DNA of 64,000 nucleotides, taken from assembly GCF_008727865.1 (NCBI RefSeq), contig NZ_VTWU01000002.1, positions 372,001 to 436,000 on the forward strand, read 5' to 3'. Made by a program: the position numbers and the translations under genes. Below the pieces are notes generated by a model that had not been told where the DNA came from, did no database searches, and was given only the letters and a program-made list of their open reading frames with translations. Position 1 is the first letter of the stretch, and the number at the start of each line of letters is the position of its first letter. Positions 33,905 to 43,435 of this stretch are shown one piece after another. Origin of the DNA: Hymenobacter busanensis (GTDB lineage Bacteria > Bacteroidota > Bacteroidia > Cytophagales > Hymenobacteraceae).

Positions 33905-34666
33905 TTAGTGCTGCTTCTTTCCTTCCCACTTTTTGGGCGTAGCGGCCAGCGCGGCGGCATCGGCGGGGCCGTAGTGCTCCAAGTAGTAGTTGCAGAAGCT
34001 TTTCAGCGGGCAGGCCGGGCAGTTCGGCTTGGTGAAAAAGCAGATGTGCTGCCCCAGCCAGTAGTTGTGCTTGTGAAAGTTGAACAGTGCCTCGGCGTCG
34101 GCTGGCAGCAGAGCCAGCAACACCGTATGCGCCTTGTCCGCCGACACCTTCGGGCCGATCATGCCCACGCGCTGCGCCACGCGGTGCACGTGGGTATCGA
34201 CGGGAAGCAGCGGCTTGCGGAAGTTGAAGAGCAGCACCAACGACGCCGTCTTCAGGCCGATGCCGGGCATATCGGTCAGCCACGCCAAGGCTTTATTGGT
34301 GGGCCAGTCGGCCAGAAAATCGAGCGTGTAGTCGCCGGCCTCGGCCTTGATGCGCCGTAGAATCTCCTGAATGCGCGGCGCCTGCGTGTCGGGCCAGCGC
34401 GTGGTGCGAATGGCGTGGGCCAGCGCGGTCGTCGGTGCGGCTTCTACCCCGGCCCAGTCGCCAAACGCTTCCAGCATCCGGTCATAAGCCAGTTCTTCGT
34501 CGTCGTGGGTGGTGCGGTGCGACAAGACCGTACTGATCAGCTCGCGCATGGGCGTGCGACGCGGTTCGCGCGGCAGCAGGCCGTAGAACTCGTTCAGAAT
34601 GGCGTGGTCGGCCAGGGCTTTGGCGGCGGATGGCGAATCGTAGGTAGCGAGGGGCGCGATAGGCAT
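33905..34666 (-). CDS. nth: endonuclease III family DNA glycosylase
   Basis: Base-excision repair enzyme that removes oxidised pyrimidines and nicks the abasic site; 253 residues. The helix-hairpin-helix MPGIGLKTAS carries the catalytic Lys139, and Asp157 is in LLPVDTHVHR. The iron-sulfur loop is complete: Cys209-x6-Cys216-x2-Cys219-x5-Cys225. It is somewhat longer than E. coli Nth (211 residues), with extra residues at both ends, so it may belong to a divergent endonuclease III subgroup and not be the housekeeping copy. Confidence 0.88.
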   Translation of the reverse strand: MPIAPLATYDSPSAAKALADHAILNEFYGLLPREPRRTPMRELISTVLSHRTTHDDEELAYDRMLEAFGDWAGVEAAPTTALAHAIRTTRWPDTQAPRIQEILRRIKAEAGDYTLDFLADWPTNKALAWLTDMPGIGLKTASLVLLFNFRKPLLPVDTHVHRVAQRVGMIGPKVSADKAHTVLLALLPADAEALFNFHKHNYWLGQHICFFTKPNCPACPLKSFCNYYLEHYGPADAAALAATPKKWEGKKQH

Positions 34667-34730
34667 AAACGGTTGTACCGCCGGGCTGCGGCGCGGGTTA
34701 CTCCAAACGCCTCAACAACGGGCACAAAAA

Positions 34731-34766
34731 AATCCGGCGGCTCCCGCGTTGGGGAGCCGCCGGATT
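34731..34766 (-). terminator. terminator of the first glycine-zipper OmpA gene
   Basis: A 15-bp stem (34731-34745 with 34752-34766) followed on the minus strand by a T tract (A run at 34726-34732), 33 bases past the stop codon. Confidence 0.85.
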
Positions 34767-34798
34767 GGCAGCAGGACTGCGGCTATGGCCGGCCCAGC

Positions 34799-35506
34799 TT
34801 AGATGGTGCCTTTTTCGGCAGCTTTCTTCAGCTTCTCGTTGGCGTAGATGGCTACTTCCACGCGGCGGTTCTGGCTGCGGCCAGCTTCGGTTGTGTTGTC
34901 GGCAATCGGCTGGTGCGAACCGTAGCCCTTCACTTCGAAGCGCGACGACTCCACCCCTTGGTTCATGGCGTAGTTGGCTACGGCCTGAGCGCGGCGAACC
35001 GACAGCGGATCGTTGATGGCATCGGAGCCGGTGTTGTCGGTGTGGCCTTCAATCAGCACGTTGGTGTCGCCGTACTTCTTGAGGGTTTCAGCCAGCGTGC
35101 CAATGTTTTCCTGGGCAGCAGCGGTGAGGGTCGACGAGTTCTTGGCGAACAGGATGCCCGAAGCAAAGGTGATTTTGATGCCTTCGCCTACGCGCTCTAC
35201 TTTGGCACCGGCCATGTCGCGGCGCAGTTCTTCGGCTTGCTTGTCCATGCGACGACCGATGAGGGCACCAGCGCCACCGCCTACGGCAGCACCAATTACG
35301 GCGCCTACAGCGGTACCTTTTTTGCCACCAATCACGCGGCCCAGTACGGCACCGCCGGCAGCACCGCCCAAGCCACCAATGATGCCGCCCTTAGCGGTTT
35401 TGCTCATCGGTTTTTTGGTGGTCGTGGTTTGGGCCTGCGAGAAGGTTGAGCCCAGCAGCAGCACAAAGGCCAGCAGCATTGCGAGAGAAGAACGGAGGGT
35501 GTTCAT
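34799..35506 (-). CDS. OmpA family protein with glycine zipper
   Basis: A 235-residue exported protein. Signal peptide (1-26), a glycine-zipper segment (about 40-85, GGIIGGLGGAAGGAVLGRVIGG and a second Gly/Ala run), and a peptidoglycan-binding OmpA domain (about 110-225; NVLIEGHTDNTGSDAIN and RRAQAVANYAMNQGV, NRRVEVAI). It has no Cys after the signal, so unlike its paralog at 36424-37167 it is not a lipoprotein. The two proteins are about the same length and share most of the OmpA domain, indicating local duplication. Expected role: attaching the outer membrane to the wall. Confidence 0.9.
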   Translation of the reverse strand: MNTLRSSLAMLLAFVLLLGSTFSQAQTTTTKKPMSKTAKGGIIGGLGGAAGGAVLGRVIGGKKGTAVGAVIGAAVGGGAGALIGRRMDKQAEELRRDMAGAKVERVGEGIKITFASGILFAKNSSTLTAAAQENIGTLAETLKKYGDTNVLIEGHTDNTGSDAINDPLSVRRAQAVANYAMNQGVESSRFEVKGYGSHQPIADNTTEAGRSQNRRVEVAIYANEKLKKAAEKGTI

Positions 35507-35935
35507 GGGGTATTGGGGGTTGGGTTGTTTCTGAGTGAATGGAGCAGTGAAACCAGTGCGGCGGGCCATTGCTCCGTGTTTGGGTGGTGTTAGGCAACCA
35601 CCTTGCCAAAAATCAAAGACTGCTGGAAAAGCACCAGTCAATTTCCTGACATTCAGCGGCAATAATTTTCAGAATACCGCCTGCAGCTTGTCTTGTGCTG
35701 CCTTAGCAGATGTTAGCAGCGCATTGCTACCGGCGGTAAAGATGTAACCAAACGCGCAAACTTTGCCTACGCGCCGGTGGCCGCGTTTGCTGCCGCCCTA
35801 AACGCGGCCGTAGTTGGATTGTTGCCGTGCAGCCCAAAAACAAAAAGGCCGCCCCGGTTTCGGAACAGCCTTTTTGGCTCGTAATCTTATGGTTAAGTCC
35901 TGATACTTTTTCAGGAAAGCTCAGCCAAGAGTCAC
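35507..35935. other. 429-base gap without gene
   Basis: I see no credible coding sequence on either strand. It should contain the promoter of the OmpA gene at 34799-35506, but no clean TAnnTTTG box is seen, and it holds the terminator of the upstream glycine-zipper gene at 35841-35877. Confidence 0.5.
35841..35877 (-). terminator. terminator after the small glycine-zipper gene
   Basis: CAAAAAGGC at 35841-35849 pairs with GCCTTTTTG at 35868-35876; the minus-strand exit is T-rich (AAAAA at 35836-35840). Confidence 0.6.
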
Positions 35936-36235
35936 CTAGTCTTTGCGCGAATACTGGTCATAACGCACCGGGTCTTTCTTCTTATCCTTTTTGCGCCCAA
36001 TGATGGCGCCACCCACGGCACCGGCGGCGCCACCAATCAGCGCGCCCTTGCCCCGGTCGCCTTTCCCGGCAATTACAGCGCCGGTGGCGGCGCCGGCACC
36101 GGCGCCTACCACGGCGCCCTTGCCTTTTTTGCTCCAACCTTTTTTCGGAGTTGTCTGGGCCTCGGCCGAAACAGTAGCCGCTCCCAGGAGCGAAACGCTC
36201 AGAACAGCAGCAACGAAAGCTTTATGAAAGTTCAT
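35936..36235 (-). CDS. small glycine-zipper protein
   Basis: A 99-residue exported protein: signal peptide (1-27, VSAEAQ), then a Lys-flanked glycine-zipper hairpin (GAVVGAGAGAATGAVIAG and GALIGGAAGAVGGAIIG) and a very basic, then mixed-charge tail. It lacks the OmpA domain of its two neighbours but its zipper resembles theirs, so it may be a truncated relative. Glycine zippers pack membrane helices. Its partner is unknown. Confidence 0.8.
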   Translation of the reverse strand: MNFHKAFVAAVLSVSLLGAATVSAEAQTTPKKGWSKKGKGAVVGAGAGAATGAVIAGKGDRGKGALIGGAAGAVGGAIIGRKKDKKKDPVRYDQYSRKD

Positions 36236-36368
36236 GATTTCTAGGAGTTGAGTTCTGCAACAACGCGCGGCAACGACGCCGTTGTAGAATAGTGAGACAA
36301 TGGTATTGAAACGCAGCTACCAGTGCCTGGGGTTACAAGCCGCTATGGTTGGCTCCCTTAAGCTATAA

Positions 36369-36403
36369 GCAAAAAGGCCACACCCTGCGGCGCGGCCTTT
36401 TTG
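36369..36403 (-). terminator. terminator of the OmpA lipoprotein gene
   Basis: GCAAAAAGGCC (36369-36379) pairs with GGCCTTTTTGC (36393-36403), giving an A-tailed stem with a T tract on either exit. Confidence 0.75.
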
Positions 36404-36423
36404 CTTTCAGTTGACGGGGTGCC

Positions 36424-37167
36424 TTAGAGCGTGCCGTTTTCGGCAGCTTTCTTCATTTTCTCGTTGGCGAAAATGGCAATTTCCACGCGGCGGTTAGCCT
36501 GCTTGCCTTCCATAGTGGTGTTGTCGGCTACGGGCTGCGACGAGCCGTAGCCTTTGGTCGTGATGCGGGCCGCATCGACGCCCTGCTGAATGGTGTAGTT
36601 GGCCACGGCTTGGGCCCGGCGCTCCGACAGCGGTTGGTTGATGGCGTCCGAGCCACTGTTGTCGGTGTGGCCTTCCACCAACACGTTGGTGTCGGGGTAT
36701 TTTTTCAGCACCGTAGCCATGTTCTGGATTTCGGTTTGCGAAGCGGCGCGCAAATCCGACTTGTTCGTATCAAACAAGATGCCCGAGTCGAAGGTGATTT
36801 TGATGCCTTCGCCCACCCGCTCTACGCGGGCGTTCTTCATGTCGCGCTGCAGTTCTTCGGCCTGCTTGTCCATTTTGCGGCCGATAACGGCGCCCGTAGC
36901 ACCGCCCACGGCGGCGCCGGTAATGGCCCCGATGGCAGTACCGTTTTTGCCGCCGATTACGCGGCCCAGCACAGCACCGGCCGCGGCACCGGCACCGGCG
37001 CCAATGAGGCCGCCTTTGGCCGTTTTGCTCATGCCCGGGTCGTTGCGGGCGCCGCCCCCGTTGCTGGAGGGCAAGCTACCGCTCGAAGCGGTTTGTGACG
37101 ATTTGCAGGCGCTGAACAGTATGGTACAGAGCAACAGCAGCGAAAGGAGTGATTTGAGGGAGTTCAT
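36424..37167 (-). CDS. OmpA family lipoprotein with glycine zipper
   Basis: A 247-residue outer-membrane lipoprotein. The lipobox is LFSAC, with the lipidated Cys near residue 24. A glycine zipper (about 55-100) and an OmpA peptidoglycan-binding domain (about 120-235, NVLVEGHTDNSGSDAINQP, NRRVEIAIFANEKMKKAAE) follow. It is paralogous to the protein at 34799-35506, including the C-terminal NEK-x-KKAAE-x-GT tail. Start is the ATG at 37167; a TTG nine bases upstream is less likely. Confidence 0.9.
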   Translation of the reverse strand: MNSLKSLLSLLLLCTILFSACKSSQTASSGSLPSSNGGGARNDPGMSKTAKGGLIGAGAGAAAGAVLGRVIGGKNGTAIGAITGAAVGGATGAVIGRKMDKQAEELQRDMKNARVERVGEGIKITFDSGILFDTNKSDLRAASQTEIQNMATVLKKYPDTNVLVEGHTDNSGSDAINQPLSERRAQAVANYTIQQGVDAARITTKGYGSSQPVADNTTMEGKQANRRVEIAIFANEKMKKAAENGTL

Positions 37168-37320
37168 GGAGTACAAGTGGAAAAGTTGAGGGAGTCGGCG
37201 GATTGACTTTTGCCGGTATCTACTGCATCTGGTTGCAAAATGTTCGGGGAATATAGCCGAGGCCGTATTTTCAAGACTCTAACCGGCTGCCACTCCGAAT
37301 GATGCAAGCGTAGACGCGGC

Positions 37321-37364
37321 AAACCCCGCTCCGATGTCGGTTCAGACACCAAAGCGGGGTTTTC
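37321..37364 (-). terminator. terminator downstream of accD
   Basis: AAACCCCGCT (37321-37330) pairs with AGCGGGGTTT (37353-37362), with a small inner hairpin CCGATGTCGG at 37331-37340. It lies 31 bases past the accD stop. Confidence 0.65.
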
Positions 37365-37394
37365 AAGAAGCGTGCCGAAGCACAACCTCCGCTA

Positions 37395-38270
37395 TCAGCG
37401 GGGAACAGCCGGTGCCTCCACCACGGCCGGCCGCAGCATGTGCAGCAGGTCGGTGAGTTGCTGCTTGAGCTGCTTGCGGTCCACAATGAAATCGAGGAAG
37501 CCGTGCTCAAGCACAAACTCGGCGCTCTGAAAGCCCTTAGGCAGGTCTTTGCCAATGGTTTCCTTGATAACGCGCGGCCCGGCAAAGCCGATGAGCGCGC
37601 CCGGCTCGGAGATGTTGAAGTCGCCGAGCATGGCGTAGGAAGCCGTGACACCGCCGGTGGTGGGGTCGGTGAGCAACGAGATGTAGGGCACGCCGGCTTC
37701 GGAAAGCAGGGCGAGTTTGGCCGAGGTCTTGGCCATCTGCATCAGCGAGTAGCCGGCTTCCATCATGCGCGCCCCGCCCGATTTGCTGATCATCAGGAAC
37801 GGAATGCGGTGCTGGCGGGCGTAGTCGATGGCGCGGGCAATTTTCTCGCCAACCACCGAGCCCATGGAGCCGCCGATGAAGCGGAAGTCCATGCAGGCCA
37901 CCACCAAATCCTGGCCGTTCATGAGGCCGTGGGCCGTGCGCACGGCGTCTTTCAGGCCTGTTTGGCGCTGCGTAGCCGCAATGCGCTGCGGGTAGGCCTT
38001 GGTGTCCACAAAGTGCAGCGGGTCGGCCGACGACAGGTTTGTGTCGAGTTCAGTGAACCGGTTGTCGTCGAAGAGCACCTCAAAGTACTCGGCCGAGTCG
38101 ATGCGGTCGTGGTAGTTGCACTTGCCGCAGGTGTAGAGCAGGCGCCGATGTTCGCCCATGTCGGCCACGGTACCGCACTCGGGGCACTTGTACCACAAGC
38201 CGTCGGGCGTCTCCTTCTTCTGTTCCGTCGGGGTGATGATGCCCTTCTCCTGACGCTTAAACCAAGCCAT
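37395..38270 (-). CDS. accD: acetyl-CoA carboxylase carboxyltransferase subunit beta
   Basis: Zinc-bearing beta subunit of the carboxyltransferase that makes malonyl-CoA for fatty acid synthesis; 291 residues. The four-Cys zinc ribbon (Cys29, Cys32, Cys48, Cys51; CPEC ... CGKC) and the crotonase-fold core ([58 protein letters not shown]) are intact. The start at 38270 ([10 protein letters not shown]) matches the family. Separated from fbaB by a 138-base gap that contains a long hairpin; both are on the same strand. Confidence 0.97.
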   Translation of the reverse strand: MAWFKRQEKGIITPTEQKKETPDGLWYKCPECGTVADMGEHRRLLYTCGKCNYHDRIDSAEYFEVLFDDNRFTELDTNLSSADPLHFVDTKAYPQRIAATQRQTGLKDAVRTAHGLMNGQDLVVACMDFRFIGGSMGSVVGEKIARAIDYARQHRIPFLMISKSGGARMMEAGYSLMQMAKTSAKLALLSEAGVPYISLLTDPTTGGVTASYAMLGDFNISEPGALIGFAGPRVIKETIGKDLPKGFQSAEFVLEHGFLDFIVDRKQLKQQLTDLLHMLRPAVVEAPAVPR

Positions 38271-38304
38271 GCTTTGCATTCAGTTTGCTGGATAAATTCT
38301 GAGG

Positions 38305-38398
38305 CAATGAGTGCGTTTCTGCCAGTGCAGCAGATGAAGATGAGCAACAAACAACGGCTTCAAGACCTCGTTTGTTGCTCATCTTCAGGCACTCATTG
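38305..38398. repeat. long intergenic hairpin between fbaB and accD
   Basis: Outer arms CAATGAGTGC (38305-38314) and GCACTCATTG (38389-38398) and inner arms around ATGAAGATGAGCAACAAAC (38334-38352) and GTTTGTTGCTCATCTTCAG (38370-38388) are nested inverted repeats, nearly perfect within each arm pair. It may act as a terminator of fbaB or as an RNA control element ahead of accD. Confidence 0.65.
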
Positions 38399-38408
38399 AT
38401 GACTGCCG

Positions 38409-39461
38409 CTAGGCAATCGTGATTTGCTCGTTCAGGTACACGTCCTGAATGGCGTTGAGTAAGTCCACGCCTTCGGCGAAGGGGCGCTGGAAGGCCTTGC
38501 GGCCCGAAATCAGCCCTTGCCCGCCGGCGCGCTTGTTGATGATGGCCGTGCGAATGGCCTCGTCGCGGTCGGTGGCGCCTTTGCTTTCGCCGCCCGAGTT
38601 GATGAGCCCGATGCGGCCCATGTAGCAGTTGGCCACCTGGTAGCGCGTCAGATCAATCGGGTTGTCGGAGGCCAGGGTTTCGTACATGGCCTTGTGGGTC
38701 TTGCCGAACTTGAGGGCACTGAAACCGCCGTTGTTTTCGGGCAGTTTCTGCTTGATGATATCGGCGCCGATGGTGACGCCCAGGTGGTTGGCCTGCCCGG
38801 TGAGGTCGGCCGATACGTGGTAGTCCTTGTCGGCGGTTTTGAAGGCGTTGTTGCGGGTGTAGCACCACAGCACCGTGGCCATGCCCAGCTCGTGAGCCCG
38901 CTCGAAAGCCTGGGCCACTTCCTGAATCTGGCGGCTCGACTCTTCCGAGCCGAAGTAAATGGTAGCCCCCACGGCCGTAGCGCCGAGGTTCCAAGCCTCC
39001 TCTACCGAGCCGAACATGATCTGGTCGAACTTGTTGGGGTAGGTCAGCAGCTCGTTGTGGTTGATTTTGACCAGAAAGGGGATTTTGTGGGCGTACTTGC
39101 GCGCCACCGTCCCGAAGGTGCCAAACGTAGTGGCCACCGCGTTGCAGCCGCCTTCCACGGCCAGCTTGATGATGTTTTCGGGGTCGAAGTACATCGGGTT
39201 CGGCCCGAACGAGGCGCCGGCGGTGTGCTCGATGCCTTGGTCGACGGGCAGGATGCTCATGTAGCCGGTGCCGGCGAGGCGGCCCGTATTGTAGAGCTGG
39301 CCGAGGCTGCGTAAGACCTGCGGCGAACGGCTCGATTGCAAAAAGCACCGGTCGATGAAATCGGCGCCGGGCAGGTGAATTTGGTCCTTCGTAATGGTTT
39401 GACACTCGTGCTGGAGCAGCGCTTCTACTTCGGCGCTTACCTGGAGGGTGCTGGTGGCCAT
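38409..39461 (-). CDS. fbaB: class I fructose-bisphosphate aldolase (FbaB type)
   Basis: Glycolytic and gluconeogenic aldolase of the archaeal-type class I (DhnA/FbaB) family; 350 residues, the length of E. coli FbaB. Family segments visible: [50 protein letters not shown] (region of the Schiff-base Lys) and [10 protein letters not shown] phosphate-binding loop. The usual Bacteroidota class II enzyme is not in the window. Confidence 0.95.
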   Translation of the reverse strand: MATSTLQVSAEVEALLQHECQTITKDQIHLPGADFIDRCFLQSSRSPQVLRSLGQLYNTGRLAGTGYMSILPVDQGIEHTAGASFGPNPMYFDPENIIKLAVEGGCNAVATTFGTFGTVARKYAHKIPFLVKINHNELLTYPNKFDQIMFGSVEEAWNLGATAVGATIYFGSEESSRQIQEVAQAFERAHELGMATVLWCYTRNNAFKTADKDYHVSADLTGQANHLGVTIGADIIKQKLPENNGGFSALKFGKTHKAMYETLASDNPIDLTRYQVANCYMGRIGLINSGGESKGATDRDEAIRTAIINKRAGGQGLISGRKAFQRPFAEGVDLLNAIQDVYLNEQITIA

Positions 39462-39502
39462 GCTCGGGGTGGTAGGGAAGAAATGGGAGGGGAAACGGTC
39501 GA

Positions 39503-39510
39503 CAAATATA
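39503..39510 (-). promoter_or_regulatory. -7 box of the fbaB promoter
   Basis: Reads TATATTTG on the minus strand, matching TAnnTTTG, 42 bases before the start codon. The -33 element is unclear. Confidence 0.45.
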
Positions 39511-39623
39511 GGTCGAAAATCGGTTCAGGTGAGGCCTTTGATTGACGGTTCGGCCGTTACGGACTACCTTGCCAACGCCGTACGGCCGGCTCCGTAATCC
39601 GGTCTTTTTTGCCTTCTTCTTTC

Positions 39624-40634
39624 GTGAAAAACTCCTCTTCTACTCTCCTGCTGGCCGCTGCGCTGCTCGGCAGCGCCACCCTGCCCGGCTGCGTTGCTTC
39701 CAAAAAATACGACGACCTGGTGGCCCGCCAGAAAGCTACCGACCAGTCGCGCGAGGCGGCCGAGCGGCAGGCCCGCGAAGCCGTTGCCGAACTCAAAAAA
39801 GCCACCGAGTCGCTCAACGAGCTGCGGCTGGAAAACCGGCGTCTCGTAACCGATTCGGCCCAGACCGGCACCATCCTGCGCAAAACCCAGGTGCTGTACC
39901 GCGAGCTGAGCGACACCTACGACAAGCTCATCAAGAACAACGAGAAGGTGCTGGCCAACAAAACGGCCGATTACCAGAAAGTGGCGCAAGACCTGGCCCG
40001 CCGCGAAGCCGAGCTGGGCGAGCTGTCAAACAACCTCAACAAGAGCCGCGGCGAAATCGACAAGCTGGCCGCCGACGTGAAAACCCGTGAGGCCCGCCTG
40101 GCCGAACTGGAGAAGGCGCTGGCCGAGAAAGACGCGGCCGTGAATGCCCTGAAGGCCAAAGTGAGCAACGCGCTGCTTGCATTCAAAGCCAGCGACCTGC
40201 AGGTGAAGGTGAAGGACGGCAAGGTGTACGTGTCGTTGTCGGAGCAGCTCTTGTTCAAATCGGGCTCCACGAAAGTTGACCCGAAAGGCCAGGAGGCGCT
40301 GACCAAGCTGGCGGGCGTACTCAAGGAGCAGCGCGACGTGAACGTGGTGGTGGAAGGCCACACCGACAACGTGGCCATTCTGAAAGGCACCGCGGGCATG
40401 CAGGACAACTGGGATTTGAGCGTACTGCGCGCCACCGAAATTGCCCGCCTGCTGACGGCTGGCGGGGTGCAGCCGGAGCGCGTGACGGCCTCGGGCCGCT
40501 CGCAGTACGTGCCCGTGGCGGCCAACGACAACGCCGCTAACAAGGCCATGAACCGCCGCACCGAAATCATTCTGACGCCCAAGCTCGACGAGCTGTTTCA
40601 GCTGCTGGACGCCAACTCGCAGCCCGCGAAATAA
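39624..40634 (+). CDS. OmpA family lipoprotein with coiled coil
   Basis: A 336-residue outer-membrane lipoprotein. A lipobox (TLPGC) at residues 18-22 is followed by a long Ala/Glu/Lys-rich coiled coil (about 25-190) and a C-terminal OmpA peptidoglycan-binding domain (about 215-325; VVVEGHTDNVAI, ATEIARLLTAGGV, NRRTEIILTP). The start is a GTG at 39624, giving a normal lipoprotein signal; a TTG at 39609 is also in frame. It is a different subtype from the two glycine-zipper OmpA proteins. Confidence 0.88.
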   Translation: MKNSSSTLLLAAALLGSATLPGCVASKKYDDLVARQKATDQSREAAERQAREAVAELKKATESLNELRLENRRLVTDSAQTGTILRKTQVLYRELSDTYDKLIKNNEKVLANKTADYQKVAQDLARREAELGELSNNLNKSRGEIDKLAADVKTREARLAELEKALAEKDAAVNALKAKVSNALLAFKASDLQVKVKDGKVYVSLSEQLLFKSGSTKVDPKGQEALTKLAGVLKEQRDVNVVVEGHTDNVAILKGTAGMQDNWDLSVLRATEIARLLTAGGVQPERVTASGRSQYVPVAANDNAANKAMNRRTEIILTPKLDELFQLLDANSQPAK

Positions 40635-40684
40635 TCTAACCCTGTCTACGTTACGTTATTCTTGTTACTCAACCCCACAGCTCT

Positions 40685-42199
40685 ATGAAACACTGGATAC
40701 GATTGGTCATGTTGCTGGCCGTTTGGGCCGGCAGCACTACTGCTGCCTGGGCCACGCACGTATTTGGCGGCCAACTGACCTATAAACATCTTGGCGGGCA
40801 GCAGTACCGGGTAACGCTGACGGAATACCTCGACCCGGCTTCAATGGCCACCGTGATGCAGACCAGCGTAACACTCAGCTGTACCCGCAACGGCTGCTCG
40901 CCCACTAATACTGGCAATTTCACGACTGAGATGATGAAAACCGGCGAGCGGTATTTTCCCAGCATGAGCTGCACAGGCGTCCAGAATGTTTATTTGGCTC
41001 GAACCTTCACTGTAGACGTGCAGCTGCCACCGGCTAGTTGGGCATTGAGCATTGATGATTCCAACCGGTCGGTGGTCATGTCGAATCTGTATCGACCCGA
41101 CCAAAAAACCATGCACCTGGAAACACGGTTAGACAATACAACTGGCCTGGTCGATCAGTCTCCGCAGCTTTCTATTTTTCAGCTCCCCTTTGCGGCAGTG
41201 GGCCAGACTGCCTTTTACAACTTCGGCGCCTACGATGCTGACGGGGATTCGCTGGTATACAGCTTGGCACATCCCTCGGGCCACAGCTCCCCGCTCCCTG
41301 CTTGCGCCGACTCTATTGCGTTTACCGGCTATGCCGCCGGGCAAGTCACCGATTCGGGCAACGGACAGGCTGTTGCTTTTCCCGCCGGGATGCTGTCGGT
41401 CGGACTACCAATGCCCGCTTTTCGCGCCGAAAATGGTGTGGTGGAGCCCGCCTTACAGCTTAACCGCCAACTGGCCAACTGGTGGTGACCCCAGCAGCAT
41501 TAGGGCAATATGCCGTAGCGGTGCAAATAGTGCAATACCGTCGCATCAATGGCCAGCCAGTACGCATTGGCAGTTCCATTAGCGAGGTGGTTTATACAGT
41601 TTATAATTCCACTAACCGCACACCGTTTGTACAGGCGGTAACGTTGAACGGTGCTTCCGCAACAATCAATCAGCCGCTATCGGTGCGACCCGGCCAGCAG
41701 CTTGACCTTGTTGTGACGGCAGCCGACCCTGACGCGGGCCAAAATGTGCAATTGCAAAGCGACGTAACGTCCCTGCTGCCCGGCGCCACATTTCAAACCA
41801 GCTTCCCAGCGCCGTCGGCCCGCGTTACTTGGCAAGTACCGGCCAATGCCCCATTCGGCAGCACTTATTCCTTCGGCATTGCCCTAACCGACGACGCCTG
41901 TCCGAGCCGGGGCACTGCGGTGTATACGATTCCGCTGCGCGTCGGCGCGTTGGTTGCCTCGGCTCAGAACCGGCGCAATGTTGCACAGCTCTCGGCCTAT
42001 CCTACCCCGTTTACCAACCGAGTACGCTTTCAACTGGCTGGCTCATTGGCCCAGCCGGTGGTCATCACCGACGGACAAGGCCGGGAAGTAGCCCGCCTCC
42101 TTTCGCAGCCCGACGGCGCGGTGGAATGGACGCCCCGCGGGCTTGTACTTTGCCCGCAGCGCCGACGGACGGCAAATCGTCCGGCTACTGCACCAATAG
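40685..42199 (+). pseudogene. secreted PKD/T9SS-type protein disrupted by two frameshifts
   Basis: Two reading frames (40685-41488 and 41482-42204) encode consecutive parts of one secreted protein: a signal peptide (ending WATHV), a domain with YLDPASMAT and YDADGDSLVYSL, and a second half with ADPDAGQNVQLQSD and a start of a T9SS sorting domain (LSAYPTPFTNRVRFQLAG). The first break, near 41470, is explained by one missing base: adding one A to the CAA there restores LNRQTGQLVVTPAALGQY. The second, near 42142, needs the frame to change to read LYFARSADGRQIVRLLHQ and stop at 42199. Either a decayed gene or assembly errors. Confidence 0.7.
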
Positions 42200-42227
42200 G
42201 CTAGCTCTCCAAACGCCTCGTTTCAGG

Positions 42228-42267
42228 AAAAACCGTCGCGGCCTGTTCTCGATGCGAGCAGGCCGCG
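42228..42267 (-). terminator. terminator of the MBL hydrolase gene
   Basis: CGCGGCCTG (42237-42245) pairs with CAGGCCGCG (42259-42267); on the minus strand the stem is followed by five T residues. Confidence 0.7.
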
Positions 42268-42292
42268 GCAATTCTGGAAGCGTCGGCAGGCG

Positions 42293-43276
42293 TTATAACC
42301 ACCAGCGCGAATTATAGGCGCCGTCCGTTGGCACTACCGACTCGCCCGGCCGGGGTAATAGTAGTTCCACTGCATTGGCCGCCGCAGCCACCAGCAGCCG
42401 CTCCACCGGCTCGGTCCAGCCGTGAAAAGCCAGGTTAAAGGTTCCCCAATGCAAGGGCAATAACAGCTTGCCGCGCAGGGCCCGGTGCGCCTGCACGGCG
42501 TGTTCGGGCCCCATGTGAATATCGGCCCACATGTCGTCGTAGGCGCCGACTTCGAGCATCGTCACGTCGAAAGGGCCGTATGCCGCGCCGATTTCGCGGA
42601 AGCCAGCTTCGTAGGGTCCGGAGTCGCCGCCGAAAAAGGCGCGGTGCGTAGGGCCCAGCAGGCACCACGATGCCCACAGCGTGTTGTCGCGGGTGAGGGA
42701 GCGGCCGGAAAAGTGCCGGGCGGGCGTGGCAACCAGCGTGTGCGCTGGGCCCAGTGGCACTTCCTGCCACCAGTCCAATTCCGTGACTTGCGCGGCCCTG
42801 ACACCCCAGCGCCGCAGGTGCCCGCCCACGCCCAACGGGCAGTAGAACGGCACGCCGGTGCGGCTCAACTCCCGAATGGCGCTTTTGTCGAGGTGGTCGT
42901 AGTGGTCGTGCGACAGGATGACGGCATCGAGTTTGGGAAGTTCCGCCAGCGCCAGCGGCGGGGCAAAAAAGCGCTTCGGCCCAACGGCCGACGAAGGCGA
43001 CGCGCGCGGCCGCCACACCGGGTCGGTCAGCACGCGCTTGCCGTCAATTTCGATGAGCGTCGACGAGTGTCCAAACCACGTTACGCGCAGGCCCTGAGCC
43101 GGCGCGGGCGCAGCCAAGGCTGCCACATCGGCCCGAAACGGCCCCAGCGGCTTGGCGGGCTCGCGCAGTTCCTTGCCTAGCAGCCAGCGTTGCGCCATGC
43201 GGCCGTAGTCGGCCGACATGCCGGTGGGAATGGTGTTGAGGTATTTCTTACCGCCGAACCGGGAAGGAGTTTTCAT
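42293..43276 (-). CDS. MBL fold metallo-hydrolase (UlaG / NAPE-PLD-like)
   Basis: A 327-residue metallo-beta-lactamase fold enzyme. The metal motif HDHYDH gives His123, His125, Asp127 and His128; the upstream WFGHSSTLIEIDGKRVLTDP and downstream ARHFSGR and GGDSGPY and PLHWGTF segments are those of the UlaG/N-acylphosphatidylethanolamine phospholipase D-like group. No signal peptide. The substrate may be a lactone or a phospholipid headgroup; the sequence does not decide. Start 43276 is preferred to 43297. Confidence 0.9.
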   Translation of the reverse strand: MKTPSRFGGKKYLNTIPTGMSADYGRMAQRWLLGKELREPAKPLGPFRADVAALAAPAPAQGLRVTWFGHSSTLIEIDGKRVLTDPVWRPRASPSSAVGPKRFFAPPLALAELPKLDAVILSHDHYDHLDKSAIRELSRTGVPFYCPLGVGGHLRRWGVRAAQVTELDWWQEVPLGPAHTLVATPARHFSGRSLTRDNTLWASWCLLGPTHRAFFGGDSGPYEAGFREIGAAYGPFDVTMLEVGAYDDMWADIHMGPEHAVQAHRALRGKLLLPLHWGTFNLAFHGWTEPVERLLVAAAANAVELLLPRPGESVVPTDGAYNSRWWL

Positions 43277-43362
43277 AATCAGCAAACGGGCGGCCACAAG
43301 CAGCCGCTTTAGGCACGACGTGTTAGCGGCACATTTACTTTATTTCCCCGGTCCGCATCAAC

Positions 43363-43402
43363 AGCAAAGCCGCCTGCTCCACATGGCACAGGCGGCTTTG
43401 CT
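43363..43402 (-). terminator. terminator of the Cys/Met PLP enzyme gene
   Basis: AGCAAAGCCGCCTG (43363-43376) pairs perfectly with its complement at 43389-43402, 33 bases past the stop. Confidence 0.75.
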
Positions 43403-43435
43403 ATTGACCCCGAAAGGCGTTTCGTTGGCAAGAAA

